Assembly: GCA_002270565.1 (NCBI GenBank)
Contig: NQMI01000004.1
Coordinates: 811,065 to 875,064, forward strand
From: Stenocarpella maydis
Taxonomy: Eukaryota; Ascomycota; Sordariomycetes; Diaporthales; Diaporthaceae
Direction of reading: 5' to 3'
DNA length: 64,000 nt
Shown: one piece after another, positions 1-10,783 of the stretch
Numbering within the stretch: the first letter of the stretch is position 1
How the letters are laid out: every line of letters begins with the position of its first letter
Notes under the pieces: generated by a model
Told to the model about the DNA's origin: nothing
Database searches by the model: none
Seen by the model: the letters and a program-made list of their open reading frames with translations, nothing else
Made by a program: the position numbers and the translations under genes

Positions 1-950
1 CCTGACGCCTCCTCCTGGGTGCTCTTAGATGCGGGCTTCTGAGTGCGCTTGGGTGCCGCCTCCTCAGCTTCTCTCGGTGGTGTCTTCTCGAAGATATTCC
101 TGACCGTAATGTATGCCGCCGGCTTCTCAGCGGCCTTCGCAGCGCTCTTTGTGGCGGGCTTGTCGGCGCTCTCTGGTAGTGCTTTCACGTTCTTCTGCAA
201 TTCAGTCCTGTCGGCCTCCTTTGCAGTACCAGCGTAGGTGGACTGCTGCTTGGCCTTTGGCATAGTCTTCTCAGCAGCCACGCCGGTGGCCTTGTCGGTA
301 TTCTTTGCCACAATCTTCCTCGGGGCAATGGCAGTGGGCTTCTCGGTCTTCCCCTCCACAGCATCGTTCCTGGTCGCCTTCGCCTTGAGCCTCTGGTCCG
401 CCTTTTCCTTCATTTTCGCAGCCTTCATCTCCCTGAGGAACTTGAGCTCCTCGACGGTCTTCTCGGCGCTCTTCTTCTTCGCAAGCTCCGCTTGCGCGTC
501 CATCTCGGCGCTCGTCAAGCCCTGTCTCGCCCCGGCCTCCTTCCTGGCCAGCCCGGCCTGCGTGCCGCGCTCGTCCGCGAGGGGGAACGATTCGGCGAGG
601 AACTTGAGGTTGCGCCGGTATCGCATCTTGCGGGTTCTGCGGAGGGAATCGAGGGCAGGGCGGTTCCGGGCGAGGCGGACCACGAGGGAGTCGGGGTCGA
701 CATGCTGAGCAGCGAGGGAGTCGCTGGAATCGCTGTCGTCGCCGGGCTGGGGTGTGAAGGCGGGAGAGGTCGGGCGCCACATGGAAAGCTGTCGGAGGTG
801 CTGTCCCTGGGACTGCCACTGTGACATTTCTTGCGAGTACATCATGGCCGTCTCCCAATGATCGAAGTTCTGGTAGGTGATCTTGGACGGCGAAGGTAAC
901 CACTTGCCGTCCAGGAATTTGAACTTGGGGATGACGTTGTGGGCAGCCAT
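1..950 (-). CDS. Lys/Ala-rich disordered protein, 3' end beyond window
   Basis: An open frame runs from the ATG at 948-950 to the left edge of the window with no stop, giving at least 316 residues. I do not recognise the family. The first ~60 residues look ordered and aromatic (MAAHNVIPKFKF, DHWETAMMYSQEM), followed by an Asp/Ser patch (GDDSDSSDS) and a basic stretch (RRTRKMRYRRNLKF). From about residue 150 it is a long Lys/Ala/Glu-rich, low-complexity region that is probably helical or disordered. The other-frame open stretches over it, up to 263 codons on the same strand, are shadows created by its GC-rich codons. The start is chosen because it is the first ATG of the frame. The C-terminus lies outside the window, so any domain there is unseen. 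Confidence 0.7.
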   Translation of the reverse strand, partial: MAAHNVIPKFKFLDGKWLPSPSKITYQNFDHWETAMMYSQEMSQWQSQGQHLRQLSMWRPTSPAFTPQPGDDSDSSDSLAAQHVDPDSLVVRLARNRPALDSLRRTRKMRYRRNLKFLAESFPLADERGTQAGLARKEAGARQGLTSAEMDAQAELAKKKSAEKTVEELKFLREMKAAKMKEKADQRLKAKATRNDAVEGKTEKPTAIAPRKIVAKNTDKATGVAAEKTMPKAKQQSTYAGTAKEADRTELQKNVKALPESADKPATKSAAKAAEKPAAYITVRNIFEKTPPREAEEAAPKRTQKPASKSTQEEAS

Positions 951-1231
951 GGCTGTGATCTTCGAGAAGAGGGGGAGAAGAATTGAAAGCGGTGATAATT
1001 GGGCTTGAGGTTTCAAGAAGATCGTAGGTTTGAGGATGGTCATCGGTTTGGCAAAGTGTCAATCGAGAGTCGAAGGAAAAGTTTGAAGCTTGGATCGACG
1101 TTTAAGCAGTTGTACGTAAACCACAATGGGCTGAACTCCATTGAATATTTCCCTCTCATCTGATCTTTTGCACTCTAAACAGGCCAATGGAATTGACGTA
1201 TTCAACCCCATCGACTGTGAGCCGAATATTT

Positions 1232-1726
1232 TCATTGGTCAACGTACATGGCCCTCCATTCGTCCTCAGAAAGACCTAGAGTTTTGAGCACCTTTTCCAG
1301 GAGCTTCCAGTAAGGTGGACGCTCCTCTGGTGACTGGGGCACTCTATCAGCCTCAGGACCCACCTCGCTTGTGACCTCTCCTACATGCTTCCAAGCAGCT
1401 GAAGCCTGAAGCTGCTTCTCTTGTCGGTGGTGTTGTTTACGCGAGCGACGGGCGCGTCGCTGGCCCCCAATACCAGCACGACGCTCGACTGCACGGTACT
1501 CTGTGGGTCTCCCGATCGTATTCAATGAATCCACAGCTTCTTCCCTGTCAGTTTGTTGTTAGCTTGGGTTTGAGAGGATCTCCTCTTAATCCAAGTGGAT
1601 TTTCTTCGAGATTGGCACATACAACCTTGACTTTCTGGCTCCCTCTCCCCATCTGCTATCCTCTCGTGCAGTGGTTCTAGGAAGTCTCCTGATACTTGTC
1701 GGGTGGCTCGTGGTTTGAAATCTCAT
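1232..1726 (-). CDS. Small basic two-exon protein, unknown function
   Basis: A spliced model gives 138 residues. Exon 1 is 1726-1623 and starts MRFQTTSHPTSIRR. The intron is 1622-1545 (78 nt), with donor GTATGT, a CTAAC branch site and acceptor ACAG. Exon 2 is 1544-1232. The two exons join in frame and total 417 nt. The middle is very basic (QRRARRSRKQHHRQEKQ) and the C-terminus is an amphipathic, Trp-containing helix-like stretch (PYWKLLEKVLKTLGL). The N-terminus, rich in Arg/Ser/Thr and poor in acidic residues, could be a mitochondrial presequence; that is inference. Family not recognised. The good splice signals and preserved frame are the main support. Confidence 0.5.
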
Positions 1727-2270
1727 GTTGAAAAGTGAGGGGACTCCACATCAGAGAGAGTGCAGGCTTTGAGACGGGGCAAGAGAGACGCCCGTCAGGA
1801 CCTGATGTATTGGTGCCGTACTTGGATAACAATCGCGCGTGTGTCAGTTTCATGGATGTTAGACGTCCTCCTGTGCCTGTAAAGCAAGGCAGAGATGGAA
1901 ACGTCCTTGAATCGCATCAGGGAGACCAGGCAGCTGTGGTCGAGCAAGAGCATATAAAAGTGACCACTTGGGTAGAGATGTGGGCCTGGACAGTCAACAA
2001 CTAAGATCCACGGGCGAGATGATGTTATTTGAAAGCTTCCGAAAATTCAGGGAATTATTGATGGCAATTTGCAGGTCAGGCCACAGTTCCGATACTGAGC
2101 ATGGCCTTTTCCATCCGGGACAAAATAGGTACTTAGGTAGCAAAGAGAATCCAGCAGGGTGGTAACTTGGAAACTAGATGTACAATGTGCACGAAGCCAC
2201 GCTTGCTCGTCAAGGCCAGCACATGGACAACCTTGAGACTGAAACAAGGCACAAGAAACTTCCTTTCCAT
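1727..2270. other. Intergenic, nothing recognised
   Basis: The stretch between the small gene and the 3' end of MCR1 holds only short overlapping open frames with no family signature. It presumably contains the 5' flank of the small gene and the 3' UTR of MCR1. Confidence 0.5.
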
Positions 2271-3302
2271 CTAGAACTGGTGGATCTGATCCTTGCGGTA
2301 TCCAAGCTTCTCCAGCACGCCACCGCCCTTGGGTCCCCACCCCTTCTTGCCCAGCAGCACCTCCTCCATCGCCGGCGGGCCACACACCATAACCTTGGTG
2401 TTCTTCTCCGAAGGCGGGGCCGCGACCTCCCGGAGGAGGGCCTCGGTCACATACCCCTTCCTGAACCGGCCGTCGCCGCTCTTCTCGTCCTTGAGGTCGC
2501 CCACCGCATACACGACCTTGAGCTGGCCGGGGTGGCTCGCCTCGTACCTCCTCAACTCGTCGTCGAGGAGCACGTCCTCCTCGCCGTTGACGCCAAACAC
2601 GACCGTGATCCTCGTCCTGTCCTCCGGGTTGCCCAGGATGCCCTGCACGAGCTGGTACACCGGGGTGATGCCCGCGCCGCCGGCGATGAGCGTCACCGAG
2701 TCGTGCTTGTTGGGTGTCCACTTGTACCCCGGGATGCACACGGCGAACATGACCGTGTCGCCGGGGCTCAGGGAGTGCAGGTGCGTGGACTGCTTTCCCT
2801 GGGGGTACCGCTTCACGAGGAAGTCCATGTGGCCTGGCGTGTCTGCCGGCGTGACGGGCGTGTACGGCCGGAGCACGGGCAGGAAGCTCCCGCTGGGGAT
2901 GGCGAAGGTGAGGAGTGCGGCTGTCCTGGCTGTCAGTGCTTGCTCTCACTGGATGTATGCCTGGGGACGGAGCCGTTTGAGCTCACATGTGAGTGGAAGC
3001 CCGCTGACGGCGTTTGCATCGGGCAGTGCAAACCGCAGTCTCTTTGTGTTGTGGTTCACATCTTCGGATTCCTCCAGTGTCAGTCTTGTGAATGAAGGCC
3101 CTGGCCGTGGGAATATCTTCCTTGGCTCCCCGGAATCAGCGTCTGCCTTTCTCATCAACTGTGAGAGAACTGCTCCTCCAATACCAGCAACCGCCAAGCC
3201 CTTGAACACCGTCGGTCCGTAAGCACTGACAAGTTCTTGTGTCGACATCTTGCCGCTGAATGCTGGCCGTAGCCGTTGAGAAAACATTCGGAACGAGTTC
3301 AT
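2271..3302 (-). CDS. MCR1: NADH-cytochrome b5 reductase, mitochondrial type
   Basis: FAD-dependent reductase passing electrons from NADH to cytochrome b5 (MCR1 family; outer membrane/intermembrane space in yeast). Exon 1 is 3302-2987, the intron 2986-2921 (66 nt, GTGAGC...ACAG), and exon 2 2920-2271. Total 966 nt, 321 residues, normal for the family. The N-terminus has a short hydrophobic helix (GLAVAGIGGAVLSQLM) that would anchor it. The FAD-binding signature RPYTPV is at about 123-128, the NADH-binding GGAGITP at about 186, and CGPPAM near the C-terminus, which ends KLGYRKDQIHQF. The acceptor was chosen so that exon 2 opens with SALLTF, the conserved continuation of SGLPLT. An in-frame ATG at 3371 would add 23 residues; 3302 is preferred because the mature family starts near a Phe/Arg-rich presequence. 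Confidence 0.95.
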
Positions 3303-4266
3303 GATGGATATAAGGAATGCCCCAATCGCTGCTTTATTACGGTGTGCATCTGAGTGGTGTATGGTGCGCAAATCGGGGTGACGTTTTGCGTTCCAGCCGC
3401 GACGCGCTTATGTATGTCTTGGGGATGTCCGTGGGGGTCCGAATTGGTCCGGTGCAACTTACGGCCTTGTCAGCTCGCATCAGGCCACCGACAGGCCCGA
3501 TCGTGGCGCAAGGCGGAGGAATGCAGACTCGGGCCATCCGTCGGGACCGAGCCGGAGCTGTCCCATTTCAGCTGAACCCGAGTCGAAAATAGGTAAGTAT
3601 GCAAGTGCTATTCATCCAGAACAGTCTATAAACTGGACGAACAGCTCTTAGGGCCCCGCTAGGGGCTTTCCACCTGGTATGTATTCCTGTCCTAGGTATT
3701 GCATTCTTGTTGTACGAGGATCTGGCCAACATGCCCTGCAGCAAGTATACCCAAGCACTCAGCATATGTGCTCTACCGAGATATTCCCCCATATGCACTT
3801 GTGGCAACTGACAGCTGAACCTTTCATCTACCCACAACATTTGACTGCAGAAGCATTCAAGCTCATACACAGCAAGTCAATATTTCTCAGAGAAACCCGT
3901 AAGGTTCAACGTCAGTTCGATGTCATCAATAGTTTCCTTTCGCTGAATGATATTCTCCCTGCCGCTAGGGGTACCTAGAATGTTTACCCTGATAGCAAGG
4001 CGGTGTGTCCTCGTCCTGTTGGTAGCAACAAGTCCAACCTCTGACACGATGGCGAGGAACAATGTCGCCGTCAAAGTTTTTCGCGATCATTTTCTTCCTT
4101 GACAGAAGAGTGTATCGACCTGCATATTCAAGAACAAGGTAGATGGTCTCCGCTCAACATCTGAACCCGGAGGAATGTGACCAACACATACCTGGATGGC
4201 AACGGCAGGCCTCTTTCGAATTCTCAGACGACTTGAACAGCATTCCGCAGTTCTTGCATAATTATA
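3303..4266. other. Intergenic, nothing recognised
   Basis: Between the MCR1 start and the left end of the Mutator-like element. Open frames here are short (66-100 codons), overlap on both strands and show no family motif. I looked here on both strands for the missing 5' exon of the UXS-like gene (a GGAGFIGS-type motif) and saw none. Confidence 0.5.
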
Positions 4267-4295
4267 AAAGAATGCGGATATTCGCACATAAGAAA
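4267..4295 (+). repeat. Left terminal inverted repeat of the MULE
   Basis: Begins AAAGAATGCGGATATTCGCA and is a 29/29 match to the reverse complement of 7375-7403. It contains the near-palindrome GCGGATATTCGC. Confidence 0.9.
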
Positions 4296-4615
4296 CCGGC
4301 TACCGCACATAAAAAAACAGATGGTACACAGATATAACGGGAAGCAGGGATCAGCCACTTATTAAGCAGCCAAGACCCTTATTTCCGTTATACCCATCTA
4401 CAAGGGGCATTGCTGGCGTCGTCAGCATGCCTGGCGTTATGCCATCGCCAACCTCATCGGCGCAAATTCATAATGTTTTGCACAATTACACACATCTTTG
4501 CAAGCCTAATTGCGTGCAAATAAGCACTCTATTGCACGCCCAATTGCGCGCCGAATTAGCGCGATAATTCGTCGCAACAAGTAGTGCGAATTGCTTAGTC
4601 AATAGACACTATTAT

Positions 4616-6740
4616 CTAGGACTGCGTTTCCTTCCCGTTACCCTCCTTATCGCCCAAATCAATGAAGCCATCGTCACTTTCGTCGTCGACGTCTGAAGCG
4701 GTCAAATCTATTGCTGGAAGCCTGTTGATTGTAGCCGTAGCCGCCATACGCCGCCTCTTTACCGGCGGCGTGCTGGGGGCCGTATGCATCCAGGGAGGCG
4801 CCAATGAAGCCGGGCCCCTAGATATCGTAGCCATCCCTTGGTGTTTTCGCTTCAGGCGGCAGCCGGCTTGGTCCTCATCGTCTAGGGACTCAAGGGTTGT
4901 ATCGTTCCACTCAAAAGCTGAGTTTACGCGTTATGCTGAAGCCGTCATCGCCCCCGTCTTGTCACCAGCCCTGCTACCTAGGCTCGTGGTATTGGAGGAG
5001 GTCTGATGGGTCATCACAGCCCTCCCGACGCTGCCAAAGATGCCCTCTTCGTCCCCTGCAAACGGATTGTTATCCCAAGGCCTTCCTCTCGAGTTGAGGA
5101 CCTTCTTGGGCGAAAGCACGAGGAGGAGGGGGTTCTCAATTAAGAGGTCGCGATCAAGGTACCATGCCGAGTGGACATCCTCTTTGTCAAGAGGAATACC
5201 TACTTCCTCCTTATCAGCAATTCTGTTAGCACAGATTAAGCCGAATTGTGTATAGATTGGGCAACGGCACGTCGATCGCGAGCACTCTCCTTGTGGTGTT
5301 TCGCCTCGAAGCATACATTTCGCCTGCTTCCTCGTCTTCGCGAGAAGCTCGAGTGCCTCCCTCGCCACTTGAAGGTATAGTTTGCCAACCCACGGCTTTC
5401 CGTTAAACTTTTCTAGGGCCGCCATTTTCTGCTTGGCTTCCTCAAGCCGGATATCACGAGCAGTCTCAACAATAGCCTCAAACGCAGCCTCAAACAGATA
5501 GTAGACATTCCCCATCCCATAGCCCAGCTGGAGCTTAATTTTCCGGTGCATCCGCTCAGTAGAGGACATCATACATAAGCCGAAGTTGAGGTTCTCGCAG
5601 ATCTTATGGCCAGCCCATTTGGCGACGATCTCCTCCTTCTCATCAACATAATATGTCTTGAGATAGTTGAGGATCGCCCTCTGGCCTGAGAACTTCTCTT
5701 GCAAACGCTCCCAGGCTATCTCGTAGGTCTTACGATCGGTAGCAAACTCCATAGTCTTAAAGAAATCGAAGAGGGCTATTCGGGTGTTGGGGATGGCACT
5801 AAGGGCAGGCACTTTCGAAGGCGCCATGGTGGTGTTTCTCTACGGCACGTTCTAAAGTCCGAAATCTTCATCATCACTCTCGGGATCCTCAGGATCCGGG
5901 CTTCCCGTGGAGTTTTCATCCTCAGTAGCTGTAGGCGATTCCTCCCGGCCTGGCTTCCGCCATTTCTTCTTAATATTAAGAACAACATTCATATTAATAT
6001 AGAAGACGCAAAGCTAGTATTTTAATTAAGGAAATTCTTTTATTAGAGCATTAATTAAGGCGGTATCATAGTCTATAACAAAGAGCGAAGGGTCCTCATT
6101 TTTACACTCCCAGAGGAGATCGTGAACCTACTCCAGCAGCCACCGGAAGCCTGATTCCTTCTCGTTATCCACAATACCCTGAAAGAGAGGCAAAATCTTC
6201 TTTATATGGGTCACGATAGTGCCTTGGAAGTACGGCAGCTTCTTCTAATTTATCGAGTATATACAATCAAGCGAGATATTGCCAGAGAAACGCTGCTCTC
6301 AAATCCATTGGACCTGCTGCATTATACACCACAAGATGCCCGTGATCGCATTATCCTCATTAATGCAAAATCTATACCAAGTCTCCTTCTCTTCAAGCCA
6401 GTATAGTGTTATCTAGGTTGGTGTATATATGCCTTGTTTCTGTTATCAAAAGCCGGCGAGCCAGTTCTTCATGGTGTTATTTCCCACCTCAACATCTGGG
6501 TACTGGCGACGAAGGGCAGCCTCGAGTTGCCTGGGCTTTGCTTGTGATGGGTCTTGAGCTATTCGAGTAAGGAATTCATGGTATTCTTGCGATAGCTTCA
6601 CAAATCCGCGTTAAGCCTCCGGGACGTCCTGTGGGCCGTAATTAGTATGCCTTCCCTCCTTAACCCGAAGGACCCATTTGCTAGCTGTATTCCTCATACA
6701 ATATGCAGTCGCCTTCCATTTGCAGCCACATTTAATTATA
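4616..6740 (-). pseudogene. MULE transposase, inactivated
   Basis: Reading the minus strand from about 6735 to 4930, mostly in one frame, gives the order of a fungal MULE transposase. First is an N-terminal FAR1/FLYWCH-like zinc region (CGCKWKATAYCMRN...GRHTNYGPQ), then a TMKNWLAGF segment. The core follows with LLWECKNEDPSLFVIDYDTAL, whose Asp is the expected catalytic position, then INMNVVLNIKKKW. The C-terminal helical part is the longest intact piece (5827-4931, 298 codons) and ends in a SWIM-like zinc motif CRCPIYTQFGLIC whose final His is replaced by Asn. In-frame TAA/TAG codons at several former Gln positions (for example just after ALIKEF) break the N-terminal half. This pattern fits C-to-T mutation. 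It cannot make a full transposase as it stands. Confidence 0.85.
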
Positions 6741-7374
6741 GAGGACTAATATTTTCTTACAATACTAGGCCGGGCAGTACCGCCCCGGCTATACATCAAG
6801 ACCACATAAGTTGGCACTAAGCTTTACACAACCGTAAAGAACCCGGATAACTTTACTAACGCATTCAGTTCCGCATAAAGATCACTAAAAGTATCATAGC
6901 CATCGTGAAATAATCATAGGAAAGAGGGTGGGTTGGCAAGGGCTGGTTAACAGTGGTTCGTAGCAGTAATATTTGCGTTCCATTATTAACAGTCGCGTTG
7001 CCACTACGGCTCAAGGCCGCTATAATCTAGCACATATGCCATCACTATAACACCAAAAAAACGTCTGATAACCAGATAGGGGTAATTAATAATGCTTAAT
7101 TAACTAGTCTGGGTAGTTTGTTTATTTATTAAGGGCGTTAGGGGTGGGTAGTGGGTGATAGGGGTTGGGTGGTGTGAGGCGCGTTAGTCAACAACATATG
7201 TGGCCCTATAGCCCCTTAAGGAGGCACTCAAAATCAGCACTCGAGGTCGTCAAATTCGAGGGCCCCCGGCACTAGCGCCATTACGTCAGCGGAATGCGGC
7301 TGCCCTATTGGCTGCAGCGTTGCCGGCGGCAACCGGCCGGGTGCTTAGTCACTAGCGTTATGTTTGCCATCTGT

Positions 7375-7403
7375 TTTCTTATGTGCGAATATCCGCATTC
7401 TTT
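7375..7403 (-). repeat. Right terminal inverted repeat of the MULE
   Basis: Exact reverse complement of 4267-4295. It ends with CCGCATTCTTT, directly followed by CTGTAAGT. Confidence 0.9.
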
Positions 7404-7571
7404 CTGTAAGTTCGCTCTATGTCAGCTTTGATCTTACCATCAAGATGCTTTGGAGTATCTGTACCGTTTGGCGGCAAAGAACACACTCGCTTAAAGTTAT
7501 CAATGGCGATATTAAACAAAGATCCTCTGGCTCGTGCGATAAATCATGCTTTTCTGATGACGCCCCTGCAG

Positions 7572-8312
7572 TGGTACGAAGAATGTGTTGGACCTTGGCG
7601 CAAAGATAGGTGCAAGAGTCTTGTTGGCCAGCACTTCGGGTACGTTTTGTCCCGCTCCTTCACCTCTGAGACTGGCAAGAGCACTGATATTATTCACTGT
7701 TCAGAGGTCTATGGTGATCCCCTTGTGTGCCCGCAGCCGGAAACTTACCGGGGCAACGTCAACTCATTCGGACCTAGATCTTGCTATGATGAGGGCAAGC
7801 GCGTAGCGGAGGCGCTCGCCTATGGATATCGCCTTCAGCGAGGAGCCGATGTGCGCATCGCAAGGATCTTCAATGCCTACGGCCCCGGGATCCATCCCGC
7901 GGATGGCCGAGTTGTTCCCAACTTCATCGCCGCGGCGTTGGCAGGAAAGCCGATCACCATCACAGGCGATGGCACAGCCAGTCGGTGTTTTCAGTACGGA
8001 AGAGATTGCGTGGAGGGCCTGCACAAGCTCATGGAGAGTTCTGTCCTCTCACCCGTCAACATCGGACGTGAAGAGGAGACAAGCATCGGGGAGATTGCCA
8101 ATATCATCAATGACATTGTGGCGTGCAAGACTGGACAGCCTCAAGTCCCAATCCATTTCTTGCCCAAGCCTGATGATGATCCCTACCGCCGGGTCCCTGA
8201 TGCCTCAAAGGCGCGGTCAATGCTTCATCATGAGGCTGGAATTGGCCTCCAGGAGGGACTCGACCGCACAGTCGAGTGGTTCATGACTTTACCAGGGATC
8301 GCGAAGTTGTAG
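7572..8312 (+). pseudogene. UDP-xylose synthase-like extended SDR, 5' end missing
   Basis: C-terminal two thirds of a UDP-glucuronate decarboxylase (UXS) type enzyme, which converts UDP-GlcA to UDP-xylose through a 4-keto intermediate. The visible exon 7572-7639 encodes GTKNVLDLGAKIGARVLLAS. A 65-nt intron (7640-7704, GTACGT...TTCAG) follows, then 7705-8312. Motifs include STSEVYGDP, SCYDEGK (catalytic Tyr and Lys), RIFNAYGPG and GDGTASRCFQY. The N-terminal Rossmann part with GGAGFIGS is absent. The exon is preceded by CTGCAG and, further up, by a GTAAGT at 7406 two bases from the MULE end, so the first exon(s) have been cut off. Substitutions after GDGTASR (CFQYGRDCVEGL) also look drifted. 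A longer open frame starting at 7419 is only intron read-through. Probably non-functional here. Confidence 0.8.
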
Positions 8313-9695
8313 TTTCAAGGCAAGAGAATTAAGTATTAGAACCAATCAGCAGCTTGAATAGATCCAGTACACTACAGACCGCGAATTATAACAAGTATTG
8401 ACATGACTGTATGCTGTGAAGTAATTTTTGTTAAAGGATTTGACCCTCCGGCGGTTCTTGGTCACTTCTGAAGTCTGAGCCGACTACTGCCTCCATATTC
8501 TTCTCTGACAAACTCAGAACACTCAACATCTACCATTCGGACTCTCTATGCCTTCCCGGGCATAGCTAGGTGAAGGTTACACAAAAAATAGGCGTCAGGA
8601 GATGATTGGTATGGAGTCGAGGAGGAGCATACCATCATAGGACATGTCCCCTGCCCGCTCTGCAAATCGACACGTATGATCTTCGGAGCCCCACAAAAGC
8701 GAAAATCAACAGCATCTAACAGACTCATATGGTTATTAGGATATCTCGTGTATGCAAATAAACCATGAATTCATTAATGTCACAGAGACAAGGGCAACGC
8801 TTATTGTACCACTCATCAGATTTCTCACGGCGTCATGAGGACTTCCACTTTTGGTAATTTTTGCGGTCTATGACGATGATCCATAACAGGGATTCCCGAG
8901 CGCGGCCGCAGGCTCAGACACAGGGCTCCAAGAATTCCAGAGGCAGCGGCAGTGGTATAGGTCCCGGAGGGGTTTGCCTAATTAAAGAGAGTTCCGGTAT
9001 AAGCCCGGTGGTTACGCGGCCTCCTAAGAGCTTGAATTCTTCAAGCTATGTTGGCAAGGGGCTGGGAATAATTGAGTGTCTCAATTCGACGGTTACACAC
9101 ATAGTGAATCACCATTGCCAGTGCCCAACTACTCGCCCCCCCCGGCGATCATCATCACTTGTTTTAAACCCTAGGTTGACACGTCAGCCTCCGGAGTATT
9201 TTGAGTCCGCTGAATTGCTGGGGCTGTAAAGGTTATAATCCCGGTGCGGGGTGCACGTTGACTACTCGATCTCCCTCTGTGTGATAAATACCTAGGTACT
9301 TTACATTATACTTGCCAAAACCTGCTACAGGCTCAAGGTTCTCATCGTTTGCCTGCAACCTGAAAAGGTAATACCGCCGTGCTAATTCGTGCCTGTAACA
9401 TAATACTTGATCCCACACTTAGCACACACTGCCCAGGTTAATCTTAACTGACCTAGCCAAACTCGATACTGAAGAGAAAACAAGTAAAATCAAGCAAATA
9501 GTGTCCATGTGCTTCCCAGATATCGGAAGTCTATACTTAGAATACCTGAAAAGGGGGGAAGTGATCTGCGTCCGCGCGGGCATATATATATCCATCCGGG
9601 TCTTGACTGATCCTCGCGCTGTAAGACCAAATTAATTTTACATAAGGCCGAATCAGACCAACGTATTTGAGCTGCAACAATAGACCACAAACGCA
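8313..9695. other. Intergenic, nothing recognised
   Basis: Short open frames only, the longest 122 codons at 8861-9229, low in hydrophobic residues and without motif. No tRNA or repeat was recognised. Confidence 0.45.
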
Positions 9696-10477
9696 ATGCC
9701 TGTCACAGAATTCGCTTACTTCGCTGTCAAGCCCGGGAAAAAGGTGCTGGACGACTCCACACCAGAAGGTGTGATCATGACAAAGGAGTGGGAGACAGCC
9801 TGTCTGCAGCCGGGTGCTCACCGTGCCTACTGGTGTCTGCAATTTGAAGACCCTACGAAGCTGGTCGGCTTCCTGGGCTGGGACAAGGTTGAAGACCACC
9901 ATGCTTGGCTAAAGACGGAGTCAGCACCGCCCGCCCCCCCCCCCTCCAACAAGAGTGTTAGAAGCCTGCCACTGACAAACAAAATCCTCAAACTAGCTGG
10001 AATGCAGAGGTTGTTAAGGACATGCCTACCATGCTGGAGTTCGACGGAACGGAGTTTGTCAAACACCTGGCCTTGCAGCCATGGCCGCCCGTGGCCATCT
10101 TGGATGCACAGAACGGTGGCTCGCTGGTCACTGAAGTTCTGATGCTGTGGTTCCCAATCGATGTGACTGCCGAAATGAAGGAGGCCGTGGAAGTACAGGC
10201 CCAGAAGTTCCGAGCAACAGCGCTCGAGAATTGTCCCAGCATTACGGGCATTAGCTCTGGCTGGAGTGTGGAGAATGATATCCCCATCATCGGCCGGGAG
10301 GGCCAAATCGGGACCGTATTCGTTTTCCTTGTCGGGTGGCCCAGTATGGAGACGAGTCAGAAAGTTCGGCAGATGAAGGCATTCAAGGACTGCATTGGCT
10401 CGCTTCGAGGCACGCAAGGTTTGATAGCCCTGAACAATATGCACTGTAAATGCAGGAGCTTCGAGGCGACCAAGTAG
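9696..10477 (+). CDS. Dimeric alpha-beta barrel (ABM-like) protein
   Basis: Exon 1 is 9696-9919, the intron 9920-9996 (77 nt, GTCAGC...CTAG, containing a C-run), and exon 2 9997-10477, giving 234 residues. Splicing joins HHAWLKT to DWNAEVV and restores one frame. The sequence has two similar halves of about 110 residues, each opening with a beta strand (EFAYFAVKPG; TEVLMLWFPI) and containing a small/aromatic core (YWCLQFEDPTKLVGFLGWD; GTVFVFLVGWPS). This is the layout of fungal tandem ABM-like (ferredoxin-fold) proteins. Members often sit in biosynthetic clusters, but substrates are mostly unknown, so no reaction is assigned. It lies between the UXS-like gene and UDP-glucose dehydrogenase. 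The donor GTCAGC is unusual. Confidence 0.75.
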
Positions 10478-10783
10478 AGCGACTATACTTTTCACTTTGG
10501 GACGAAATTGGCTTTGGGGGACACGGTCAGGGCAGCATGTTAGAAAACTCAGAATGCACTAGTTATGTCGCAAGTAAAATGCGTCTGAGATCTTACTCTC
10601 GTGAAGTCACATGTTATGAATAACGTCCAGTGACTAAGAGACATTTGAGTCACACGACTCATTAAAAAATAGACCTTGGGGCCGCTGGCTCAATTGTCAG
10701 CCCTAGTATCTACATTCTATTGCCAGCCCGAAGCAATCGTCAACTCGCCAATCGTCAACTCGCACACCCAACGGCCCAGGGAT
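10478..10783. other. Intergenic, short local repeats
   Basis: No gene seen. TCGTCAACTCGC occurs as a close tandem near 10738-10762. The segment ACCTTGGGGCC...CTCAATT at about 10674 recurs in similar form at about 11378. Confidence 0.4.

Larger units (their letters stand above)
4267..7403 (-). mobile_element. Mutator-like (MULE) DNA transposon, degenerate, with terminal inverted repeats
   Basis: A 3.1 kb element delimited by two 29-bp terminal inverted repeats that match perfectly in opposite orientation (4267-4295 and 7375-7403). It contains a broken MULE transposase on the minus strand. Non-coding DNA flanks the transposase on both sides and is AT-rich near the right end. A further subterminal match (ACAGATGG) follows each repeat; on the left it is displaced by a short insertion. 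I could not find the 8-11 bp target-site duplication expected of MULEs. Either the outer ends have mutated or one flank has been rearranged. The right repeat ends two bases before a GTAAGT splice-donor-like sequence of the UXS-like gene. Confidence 0.85.

Noticed and set aside
271..1062. 263-codon open frame on the minus strand
   Set aside because: Shadow of the Lys/Ala-rich gene that is open in another frame to the left edge. Its composition (Arg, Pro, Gly, Cys) is typical of frame-shifted GC-rich coding DNA.
2047..3222. Long open frames of 300-309 codons on both strands over MCR1
   Set aside because: They overlap the secure MCR1 exons in other frames and have no conserved motif.
3303..4266. 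Missing UXS first exon on the other side of the MULE
   Set aside because: All frames were inspected for a GGAGFIGS-type Rossmann motif and none was found.
7419..8312. A complete 297-codon SDR gene starting at 7419
   Set aside because: The first ~95 codons are intronic or upstream sequence read through. True UXS similarity starts at 7572 in another frame, joined across a 65-nt intron.
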